Shown one piece after another: positions 1 through 5,738 of a stretch of DNA of 20,182 nucleotides. Position 1 is the stretch's first letter; every line of letters begins with the position of its first letter. Below the pieces are notes generated by a model. That model ran no database searches. It saw only the letters and a program-made list of their open reading frames with translations, and was not told the DNA's origin. A program made the translations under genes and the position numbers. The stretch comes from an uncultured Bacteroidales bacterium (GTDB lineage: Bacteria > Bacteroidota > Bacteroidia > Bacteroidales > Paludibacteraceae): contig CALCGR010000163.1 of NCBI GenBank assembly GCA_937901025.1, positions 1 to 20,182 on the forward strand, given 5' to 3'.

Positions 1-138
1 TTGGAGTATGTAAGTACCGTCTCTGAGCAAGCCGAGAAGAAAACCGCATCGGAAAAGGTTTCTCAGTATATGATCAAGGAGCAAATCAAGGCGCTTCACG
101 CCCAACTCGCCGAACTCGAGAAACGCCTGGAGAAATAA
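1..138 (+). CDS. 3' end of unknown gene, coiled-coil tail
   Basis: Frame 1 is open from the window edge to TAA at 136-138, giving 45 residues. The true start lies outside the window, so the TTG at base 1 should not be read as a start. The visible part is charged and alpha-helical: a stretch rich in Lys, Glu and Ala ends in a heptad-like segment (KALHAQLAELEKRLEK) expected to form a coiled coil. G+C is higher than in the leftward genes that follow. No family can be assigned from this fragment. It is transcribed away from the leftward cluster, so the two are convergent across the repeat-rich gap. Confidence 0.6.
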   Translation: MEYVSTVSEQAEKKTASEKVSQYMIKEQIKALHAQLAELEKRLEK

Positions 139-210
139 ATCCTCACCACTATCCGATATATCGGAAACTCTGCGCCTCCGGCGCCTCGTTTCCTCTTGTC
201 GTCTTGTTTT

Positions 211-294
211 CAGGGTAGGGAGGGTAGGTAAATCCTATATATACCCTCCCGCGCGCGAGGGGATATAGGGTTTTTACTTACCCTCCCTACCCTG
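211..294. repeat. Long imperfect palindrome, 30-bp arms
   Basis: The left arm (211-240) begins CAGGGTAGGGAGGGTA and the right arm (265-294) ends TACCCTCCCTACCCTG, which is its exact reverse complement over 16 bp. The pairing continues inward with a few mismatches to an alternating GC centre near 250-257 flanked by CCCTC and GAGGG. The RNA or single-stranded DNA would form one long hairpin. Partial copies of the same motif follow at 376-396 (ACTTACCC repeated) and 411-424 (GGGAGGGTAGGT). Confidence 0.8.
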
Positions 295-603
295 TGAGGA
301 GTGTCGTTTATATAATCTATATCTTTGATATAGTCGTCTCCAAAATCGCTATTGTATCATTCCCGTCCTCTGCCTCTACTTACCCTTACTTACCCTGTTT
401 CTTTTTGGAACGGGAGGGTAGGTGAGACACTTTACATACCCGACATACCCTACACGCCGGTATGCGACCCCATTGTGATCTGGAGGCTCGTTTTTCTCAC
501 TTTTATCACAATTATCACATTGATAAAACCAAGGCTAAGTAATTGAAAGATAGACTAAAAATCAAAATAGTGCTAAGGGGTTGACGTGTGTAGGTGGTGC
601 GGG

Positions 604-617
604 TGGTGCTAGCACCA
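604..617. repeat. Perfect 14-bp palindrome with outer arms
   Basis: TGGTGCTAGCACCA is a perfect palindrome. It is flanked by GGTGGTGC (593-600) and GCACCGCC (621-628), which pair with one mismatch. Together they make a nested dyad of about 36 bp in otherwise AT-rich DNA. It could be a protein-binding site or a hairpin. The sequence alone does not say which. Confidence 0.7.
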
Positions 618-729
618 GGTGCACCGCCAAACAAACCTAACGCCCCAAGTCAGACAACTTGAATAAGTAGATGTTTTTTTTCTTCCATAATACTACAATT
701 TAGTCTCCATTATTGTCTTATTTGGAGTG

Positions 730-996
730 TTATTTAGTAAGGGTATCATCCCCCACCTTTATTTCTTGAACTTTATTGGGTCCTTTGCTTTCTTTTTTGT
801 TTGCTGACTCTTTATGCGTTATCTTATTTGTTGATGAGTCATTGAGCAACTTTATCATTTTCTCTTGATTCTTGAGCATTTTTTGCATAATTTCTATTCG
901 CTCATTAATCTTGAAATACCAGCAGTTCAATTGGCGGCAAAGGAAAAATATTCCTATTAATACTAAAGCGATTACGATAAAGATTCCAAATTCCAT
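730..996 (-). CDS. Small single-span membrane protein
   Basis: This 88-residue protein has one N-terminal hydrophobic helix (about residues 3-20). The sequence QLNCWYFKINERIEIMQK follows, and then a helical segment to about residue 50. The C-terminal 35 residues are polar, charged and probably disordered (many K, E, S, T, N). Small Bacteroidetes membrane proteins with a Cys-Trp-Tyr-x-Lys-Ile-Asn motif just after the span are familiar, but no function is known to me. It is the last gene of the leftward cluster, 78 bp after the lipoprotein gene. No good promoter is visible in that gap, so it may be cotranscribed with the genes above it. Topology is inferred only from hydrophobicity. Confidence 0.65.
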   Translation of the reverse strand: MEFGIFIVIALVLIGIFFLCRQLNCWYFKINERIEIMQKMLKNQEKMIKLLNDSSTNKITHKESANKKESKGPNKVQEIKVGDDTLTK

Positions 997-1074
997 AATA
1001 TTACAAGTTTTAAATGATTATTTAATGTTTTAATTACCGATTTACATAACCCAACATACACTATGTCTAGTCAT

Positions 1075-1824
1075 TTACATTGTACTAAACTTTCCTCCTA
1101 ATAATTTATAATAATCATACGTATCCTTGATGGATTTCTTTTGCGCAGATGAAAGTGTTATTACATTATAGTGGTTGGAGCCATTCATTTTTATCTTTAC
1201 GACTTTACCCTCGCAAATGGCTTTGATTAATGTTTCATTAATATTGTTTTCGTATTTCTGAGCCTTTTCAACTGCCTCGTCACACCATTCAGCCACCAAA
1301 CCTCCACTAACGTCGTGTTTCCACGTCGTTGGAGTAGTGATATAATTAGATCCGTCTATATTGAAAATGAGGTCTTCTATGAACAACCAGTTGTCAGAAA
1401 TATACTGAAACACGAACCTAAAATTAGATGCAACTTCTCCTCTAGTTGCGAAATAACAATAACAATATATCGTATTGGAACCTTGACGGTTAGGATTAGA
1501 GCTAGAATATGGAGTTACCCAAGTACAATCTGAAAACTCATCATATTTCTTTTTATATAATTTTGAGAGACGAGCAATATCTTTTTTGTTTTTAACTATT
1601 TGTATAGAATCGGCTACAAATTTTTCCCTTTTTGCAATAGAATCTTTCACATAGAAAGCACGTCTTCTCAAAGAATCTCTTACAAAATTCTCTCGATTAA
1701 TAGAATCTCTAACAAAGATTTCCCTAGCCTTCTGAGCCTCAAGCCGAGCCCTTCTTGCGTCACAAGAAGACATAACGCAAACGAAAACTAAAACGGGGAG
1801 TAAGATTAAAATTAATTTTTTCAT
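1075..1824 (-). CDS. Lipoprotein with DSI repeats, unknown function
   Basis: This 249-residue protein starts with a lipoprotein signal: two lysines, a hydrophobic core and the lipobox VMSSC with Cys21. Residues 24-75 are a charged helical region built on a degenerate 12-15-residue repeat centred on F-V-x-D-S-I/L (DSI, DSL, DSI, DSI). Repeats of this kind occur in Bacteroidetes lipoproteins and probably form a rod or coiled coil next to the membrane. The C-terminal domain (about 85-249) is mixed alpha/beta, rich in aromatic residues and Asn, with a run of YCYCYF. I do not recognise it. The next gene downstream is the small membrane protein. The gap to the upstream 226-residue gene is 69 bp, so these are plausibly one transcript. 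Confidence 0.7.
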   Translation of the reverse strand: MKKLILILLPVLVFVCVMSSCDARRARLEAQKAREIFVRDSINRENFVRDSLRRRAFYVKDSIAKREKFVADSIQIVKNKKDIARLSKLYKKKYDEFSDCTWVTPYSSSNPNRQGSNTIYCYCYFATRGEVASNFRFVFQYISDNWLFIEDLIFNIDGSNYITTPTTWKHDVSGGLVAEWCDEAVEKAQKYENNINETLIKAICEGKVVKIKMNGSNHYNVITLSSAQKKSIKDTYDYYKLLGGKFSTM

Positions 1825-1893
1825 TGAATTTATTATTTATTACTGCTGTATTCTTGTTCGCACGCTATAGGAGACGTTGCATAGGGGTGTTTA

Positions 1894-2574
1894 TTATGAT
1901 TCGGAAGCGATAAAACGTAAGAAGCCACGCCCCAAATCCGTTTTTATAATGTAAGGGGCACCTCCGCGGACACGAATATTCCCATAACGATTTGGATATT
2001 GTTTTATATCATCCTCATTAATATACATAGCTAATCCGTTAGCAATCAGGAAATCCACACAACATCCCACATCGTCACGAGTTACTTCATTTGTATTGTA
2101 GAAAAGTTTGACCAAAGAATCTTTATTACAAGCAGCCACATAACGTTCTGGTATTTCTTTTAGGACAGCCAAAGCGAATATATCTATTGATTGAAGCAGA
2201 TGAAAGTAACGTTCCTTGTTAATTTTTGAAATAGAAGCGCAGTTACAACAATTCTCAAAATAATTGACATACAATTCTTTTTTCTGTTCTAGGTCATTCC
2301 GTTCATGAATGTATAGTAATTGTTTTAAGTCACCTATAAACTGAGGCGATGACAAATATGCTTGTGAAACCGAGCTATCTCCAATATTCTTTAATCTATT
2401 GTCTACTTCAATTAAAAACTTCTTGATTGAGTGTAATTCGAGGATATTGCCGATATTAGTCAGGACATTCACAAAACCAGCATATTCAGGGTGTAGAGTC
2501 GTAAGTCCCCACCCTAAAATCACTTCAGTAATTTCTCCTACTGTGGTTGCCGTATTTACTACATTAGATGTCAT
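1894..2574 (-). CDS. Unrecognised 226-residue helical protein
   Basis: The N-terminal 50 residues are rather hydrophobic (GEITEVILGWGLTTLHPEY) and may associate with membrane, although no clean transmembrane span is obvious. The middle (50-140) is helical and charged, with a pattern around HERNDLEQKKELY. The C-terminal 60 residues (VTRDDVGCCVDFLIANGLAM, a turn, then IIKTDLGRGFLRFI) resemble a winged-helix fold. That is only an inference from the helix-helix-strand pattern. The protein is Cys-rich for its size, with CC pairs near 109-110 and 169-170. It begins 29 bp after the stop of the HIRAN-like gene, so cotranscription with that gene is likely. I do not recognise the family. Confidence 0.65.
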   Translation of the reverse strand: MTSNVVNTATTVGEITEVILGWGLTTLHPEYAGFVNVLTNIGNILELHSIKKFLIEVDNRLKNIGDSSVSQAYLSSPQFIGDLKQLLYIHERNDLEQKKELYVNYFENCCNCASISKINKERYFHLLQSIDIFALAVLKEIPERYVAACNKDSLVKLFYNTNEVTRDDVGCCVDFLIANGLAMYINEDDIKQYPNRYGNIRVRGGAPYIIKTDLGRGFLRFIASES

Positions 2575-2603
2575 TCGATACGTTATGAATCATGTATAAT
2601 TTA

Positions 2604-3821
2604 TCACCCTCTATCCGGCACAACCATATCCACAATATTTGGAATAAGTCCTATTTTCCCCTTTTCTTTTGTGGAAATATAGAATTTACCGGCTCTTTCA
2701 AGGAGGAACTCACGAGACTTTGGCACCATAATATGAATCCTTGATGAGACATGGGTCCCTTCATCTTGGATATACCCAACAAAGGGCAGCTTCTTACACC
2801 TACTCCAATAGCGATAATCGTCTAACTCCGTATCATAGATGTAGCCGATAAGTCTTCCTGTATGAAGATATACAGCCATCGCATCATGATTAAAAGCATT
2901 GGTCGGCTCTGCTTCTACATAACCAACGATACCACCAACATCTTTCTTAGTGCAACGTTTTGAGGCTCCCGCGACATTGGTAGTCCAGGTCTCGCTTATT
3001 TCTTCGTGGTCTAAGACAGGCTCAGTAATACCCCAGAGTTCGATAGGCTCTGCATCGGATGGTATAGTTTCTTTATCCGGTATCTCTGTCCTATAATTAT
3101 CCAACAATTCATTAAGTTCCTGAATAAAGGCTTCGGATTTATTTACATTATCATCTTTGATCTCTCTCAAGCATTCCGTCAACTCAATCATCAAGTTGAT
3201 ATACTCACGGTATTCTTTCTCGGCATTGATGTTATTGAACACTGTAGATATCAAGAACGTCCTATATCCGGTAATGGAGCAGCAAGCCTCATAAAATCCG
3301 GAACATACCTGGCGATAAACTTCCATTAAATCATCCGTAACGAAGGATAATTTCAATGGTGCAGACATGTCTTCTGCACCTTGCATCTTGTTAACCGCCA
3401 TTGCCAAGGCGGTACCATGAGGAGTGCAAACATCCCTATCGCCGCCTATTCCTAAGATACAGTTGGTTATGTCCCCTATGTAGAATGCATGGATAGTGTT
3501 CTCGTCGCACGTGTTAAGGAAAGTCAGGACTTCTTTTGTAAAACGTTCTTCGAAACAAGTCTGTTGAATAAAGTTGTAAATCTTGTTAATGATTGAATTT
3601 TCTTTCTGCATCAGGCTGTCGTTGAGGACCGTATGAAATAATTCGTCACTTGACTGATATGGAAGGGGGCGTCCTTCATTTGCTAAGATTGCATTCACCA
3701 TGAAATTGGAGTCTTCGTCCTCAGTTTTTGTTTTTATAGTAACAGACGAGGTACTTTTATTAACTATAAGAACAATAATTAGAATTGCTATGGCAACGGC
3801 AATAAATATTAGAAAAATCAT
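2604..3821 (-). CDS. Membrane-anchored protein with HIRAN-like domain
   Basis: This 405-residue protein begins with a strong hydrophobic helix (residues 2-21) and almost no preceding charge, then Lys22, which suggests an N-terminal anchor with the rest in the cytoplasm. Residues 35-250 are acidic and mostly helical and match nothing I know. Residues 277-367 look like a HIRAN domain: a GIVGYVEAEP strand, then N-x-F-N-H-D-A-M-A-V-Y, then G-R-L-I-G-Y-I, then a final strand ending in IMVP. HIRAN modules bind DNA ends or 3'-OH ends in SNF2-type helicases such as HLTF and also occur as stand-alone domains in bacteria. A membrane-tethered HIRAN protein is unusual. The gene is the first after the decayed fic remnant, downstream of two 15-bp palindromes. 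Confidence 0.65.
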   Translation of the reverse strand: MIFLIFIAVAIAILIIVLIVNKSTSSVTIKTKTEDEDSNFMVNAILANEGRPLPYQSSDELFHTVLNDSLMQKENSIINKIYNFIQQTCFEERFTKEVLTFLNTCDENTIHAFYIGDITNCILGIGGDRDVCTPHGTALAMAVNKMQGAEDMSAPLKLSFVTDDLMEVYRQVCSGFYEACCSITGYRTFLISTVFNNINAEKEYREYINLMIELTECLREIKDDNVNKSEAFIQELNELLDNYRTEIPDKETIPSDAEPIELWGITEPVLDHEEISETWTTNVAGASKRCTKKDVGGIVGYVEAEPTNAFNHDAMAVYLHTGRLIGYIYDTELDDYRYWSRCKKLPFVGYIQDEGTHVSSRIHIMVPKSREFLLERAGKFYISTKEKGKIGLIPNIVDMVVPDRG

Positions 3822-3864
3822 ATTCTATTTTTTATGAGTTATATATGAGTGTAGATTTCAACTA

Positions 3865-3905
3865 TTTACAATTTGTAAACACTTTAACTCGTTACAAATT
3901 GTAAC
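3865..3905. promoter_or_regulatory. Two tandem 15-bp palindromes, likely operator
   Basis: TTTACAATTTGTAAA (3865-3879) and GTTACAAATTGTAAC (3891-3905) are both perfect palindromes about a central base. They share the core TTACAA-N-TTGTAA, and their centres are 26 bp apart. They lie 44-84 bp upstream of the start of the HIRAN-like gene. Repeated dyads at that distance are typical of a dimeric repressor or activator site. No clear -33/-7 pair was found between them and the gene. The regulator is unknown. The Fic winged helix and the 226-residue protein are local candidates by inference only. Confidence 0.6.
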
Positions 3906-3960
3906 GGTTTCATTTTCCGTCAGTGGGCAATGGGCATTTACGTCTGCCGGATGTAGGTTA
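3906..3960 (-). pseudogene. Decayed second copy of the fic start
   Basis: Reading leftwards after the fic stop codon, the next bases repeat the spacer that precedes fic. They then give ATG and codons for Met-Pro-Ile-Ala-His before TGA. The intact fic begins Met-Pro-Ile-Ala-His-Lys-Met-Glu-Asn-Asp. The two differences within the five shared codons (GCT/GCC, ATC/ATT) are synonymous. If one missing base is restored after the His codon, the remnant continues Thr-Glu-Asn-Glu-Thr, parallel to Met-Glu-Asn-Asp-Arg. It therefore looks like about ten codons of a second fic-like gene with a frameshift, truncated at the palindromes. Confidence 0.6.
3923..3960. repeat. Direct repeat copy 1 flanking fic
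   Basis: This matches 4978-5015 at 33 of 38 positions without gaps, including 22 identical bases in a row (3930-3951 and 4985-5006). Each copy starts, on the minus strand, with a TAA stop codon (of fic here, of the kinase-like gene in copy 2) and ends in a Met-Pro-Ile-Ala-His coding start. Confidence 0.85.
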
Positions 3961-4992
3961 TTGCACCAGTTCCCAGTGACCACCTTTATCCGGACCAATA
4001 CGGAGCAGGCGACCTTGAGTTTGTAGTGCTTTTAAGTGTTTCTGAACCGCAGATTGAGCAATTCCTATTTTCTCAGACAACTCTTTGCGAGATGCAGTAG
4101 GATGAATAGCTAAATAATGTACTATCTGCTCTCTTGTTTTCTGACCACCTTTTTCTATTTTCTGACCACCTTCCTGACCACCCCCAAGTATGTCTCTTTC
4201 ATAAGTCGATATATCCTGCTGCAAATGCTCGCAATGCAATTGATGCATACAATGTGTAAATAGGCGAATATCCTCCTGCTCACGGGTCTCTATCAGTGCT
4301 TGGATATAAGCGGCCTTATCTTGTTTAAGAACTTTAGTAGGTAATACACCAAACTCCATTTGGATTAAATTCATCAGCAAACGGCTTGTACGGCCATTCC
4401 CATCTGCCCACGGATGAATAGTAACCAATTCAAAATGAGCCCAATAACTAAGTTCATAAACGGAACATATATCTGTTGGGTCTATGGCTGCACGACGCTT
4501 ATTCAGTTCGTCGCAGAACGATTGAAGTTTAGCCGGTACCTTCTGATAGGATAGATACGATTTGCCACCTAATCCTGCGGTAACATTTAGCAACCTCAAT
4601 TCACCTTTAGCCGCAGAGAAACTACCACCTATCGCATTGTATTCGCTACCTGTATGAGCCATCACTTTGGAAGCCAAGAGTACGAGCCAATCTATCGTAA
4701 TGGGCTGATGACTCTTTATCCACTCCCGACCATAGTCGTAGGCTGCCTTTAGGTCGATATTCATCATCTGCTCTATCAACGTGCGCTTGGAGGATGTAAT
4801 ACCTTCATCGAACAACAATTGGGCTTCCACTTCCGTGACCGTTGACCCTTCAATAGCCGTAGAGTGAGTAATGATGGAATACAGATAGAATTTATCATAA
4901 TCTACCTGATCGGATATTCCCAACTCTTTATGTTTGCACAAGAGATTGATTAATATGTTCCTATCGTTTTCCATCTTGTGAGCGATGGGCAT
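3958..4992 (-). CDS. Fic family protein, class II, with winged helix
   Basis: This 344-residue protein contains the Fic signature HPWADGNGR (residues 193-201; catalytic His193, Asp197 and Arg201), where most members have Phe in place of Trp195. Fic enzymes usually transfer AMP from ATP to Ser, Thr or Tyr of a target. An upstream S-x3-E-G motif (Ser44 to Gly49, STAIEG) matches the inhibitory helix of class II Fic proteins, so the enzyme should be autoinhibited. The C-terminal 60 residues (about 285-344) are a winged-helix domain (KELSEKIGIAQSAVQKHLKA), joined by a linker with three GGQ motifs. This suggests DNA binding and possibly autoregulation. The gene starts 20 bp after the kinase-like gene. 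Met1 is supported by the matching start in the downstream remnant. Met7 is an alternative. Confidence 0.9.
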   Translation of the reverse strand: MPIAHKMENDRNILINLLCKHKELGISDQVDYDKFYLYSIITHSTAIEGSTVTEVEAQLLFDEGITSSKRTLIEQMMNIDLKAAYDYGREWIKSHQPITIDWLVLLASKVMAHTGSEYNAIGGSFSAAKGELRLLNVTAGLGGKSYLSYQKVPAKLQSFCDELNKRRAAIDPTDICSVYELSYWAHFELVTIHPWADGNGRTSRLLMNLIQMEFGVLPTKVLKQDKAAYIQALIETREQEDIRLFTHCMHQLHCEHLQQDISTYERDILGGGQEGGQKIEKGGQKTREQIVHYLAIHPTASRKELSEKIGIAQSAVQKHLKALQTQGRLLRIGPDKGGHWELVQ

Positions 4993-5015
4993 TTACGTCT
5001 GCCGGACGATGGTTA
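4978..5015. repeat. Direct repeat copy 2, start of fic
   Basis: This is the partner of 3923-3960. It spans the stop codon of the kinase-like gene, the short spacer, and the first five codons of fic. Confidence 0.85.
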
Positions 5016-5579
5016 GAGTTTATCTATTTCAGCATCAATAACGAAAATGGTACCTTCGTTATTTGTAAGAACATTTTTAGGCTTAATATCCCATAGTAGT
5101 ATTTGCCCATTCGAATATTTGCCATCCTCTCCTGTAGGATTGAACCCACGAGATGCCATATAATTTTTGATTGCTTCATCCGTCGCAAAACCGGCATTCT
5201 TAATAAAAGGTTGAGTAAAAACCGGAAATACATTTGTAGGACTCATTATCTGCAATCCTACCAAACGCATAGCCGTTTCGGGAAAAAGCGAGTTGTAGAT
5301 ATCTATGCGATCCAAAAGTTTAAGAATATCTTCACCAACGTGCGTTAGGGTATTCATCTTATAAAGCACATTATCTATGGGATCAATCCAATTCTCACAC
5401 TCGTTGCCACTTTGGAAAATAAGCAAGTGGCGTTCCTTAGCGAAAGTACCAAACATATCAATGGCACGACCATTAGCAACCGCCCACTGAGCAGCTGCTT
5501 GGTGTTGTTCTAAACGATTAAGACCTACAAGGACTTCTCGTAGGCTTCGTGCATCTCTCTGTGGTGCTGAATCTCCCAT
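5013..5579 (-). CDS. Compact protein-kinase-like protein, N-terminus frameshifted
   Basis: This open frame encodes 188 residues. From about residue 18 on, it reads like a minimal protein kinase fold of the type found in polyvalent proteins of mobile elements. There is a glycine-containing strand (SGNECENW, 57-64), a probable ATP-anchoring lysine (VLYK, Lys74), a catalytic-loop pattern D-I-K-P-K-N (164-169) and a metal-binding-like IDAE (Asp182) close to the C-terminus. The short length and the missing C-lobe after the IDAE motif fit that family. The first 17 residues look unnatural, and a better N-terminus lies in another frame just upstream (5525-5653). The functional gene is therefore probably 5013-5653 with one base lost near 5527-5530. 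It lies 20 bp before fic and is likely cotranscribed with it. Family assignment is by motif only. Confidence 0.6.
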   Translation of the reverse strand: MGDSAPQRDARSLREVLVGLNRLEQHQAAAQWAVANGRAIDMFGTFAKERHLLIFQSGNECENWIDPIDNVLYKMNTLTHVGEDILKLLDRIDIYNSLFPETAMRLVGLQIMSPTNVFPVFTQPFIKNAGFATDEAIKNYMASRGFNPTGEDGKYSNGQILLWDIKPKNVLTNNEGTIFVIDAEIDKL

Positions 5580-5653
5580 TGGTAATCAGTTACAATATTA
5601 GACTGACTTGCGATGTAAGCTAATGCTTTAGCTTGATTTTCTTGTGCAGACAT
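5525..5653 (-). pseudogene. Frameshifted N-terminus of kinase-like gene
   Basis: ATG at 5651-5653 opens a 42-codon frame ending in TAG at 5525-5527. Its product is helical and charged (MSAQENQAKALAYIASQS, later HHREMHEAYEKSL). It sits 35 bp after the -7 element of a clear promoter, the expected leader length. It overlaps the start of the 188-residue frame. Restoring one base near its end joins EKSL to VGLNRLEQHQAAAQWA and gives a continuous protein of about 213 residues. The overlap could instead be a separate small gene or a recoding site, but no slippery heptamer is visible. Confidence 0.5.
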
Positions 5654-5687
5654 TGTGTGTTATTGGTTGTTTTACAGTTTTGCGCTG

Positions 5688-5719
5688 CAAAAGTACAAAA
5701 AATTTCTGATATATGCAAA
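5688..5719 (-). promoter_or_regulatory. Bacteroidetes promoter for kinase-like/fic genes
   Basis: On the minus strand, TTTG (5716-5719), a 20-base spacer and TACTTTTG (5688-5695) match the TTTG/TAnnTTTG consensus. The start codon at 5653 follows 35 bp later. The promoter also marks the right edge of the accessory cluster, because the GH3 gene ends 20 bp upstream at 5739. Confidence 0.8.
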
Positions 5720-5738
5720 TTTAATTGTATTTTTACTA

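Larger units (their letters stand above)
139..729. other. Gene-free stretch with palindromes and G-rich repeats
   Basis: No convincing gene lies here. It holds, in order: a 14-bp palindrome TCCGATATATCGGA (152-165); a small hairpin GCGCC-TCC-GGCGC (172-184) that could be a weak terminator for the preceding gene; an imperfect palindrome of about 84 bp (211-294); further copies of the same G/C-asymmetric motif (376-396 and 411-424); and a nested palindrome around TGGTGCTAGCACCA (604-617). The short open frame on the plus strand at 352-546 runs through these repeats and is not protein-like. The region separates a rightward gene from the leftward cluster, so part of it may serve transcription termination. 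Confidence 0.6.

Noticed and set aside
352..546. 64-codon plus-strand open frame in the repeat-rich gap
   Set aside because: It runs through repeats, shows no protein-like pattern, and has no promoter.
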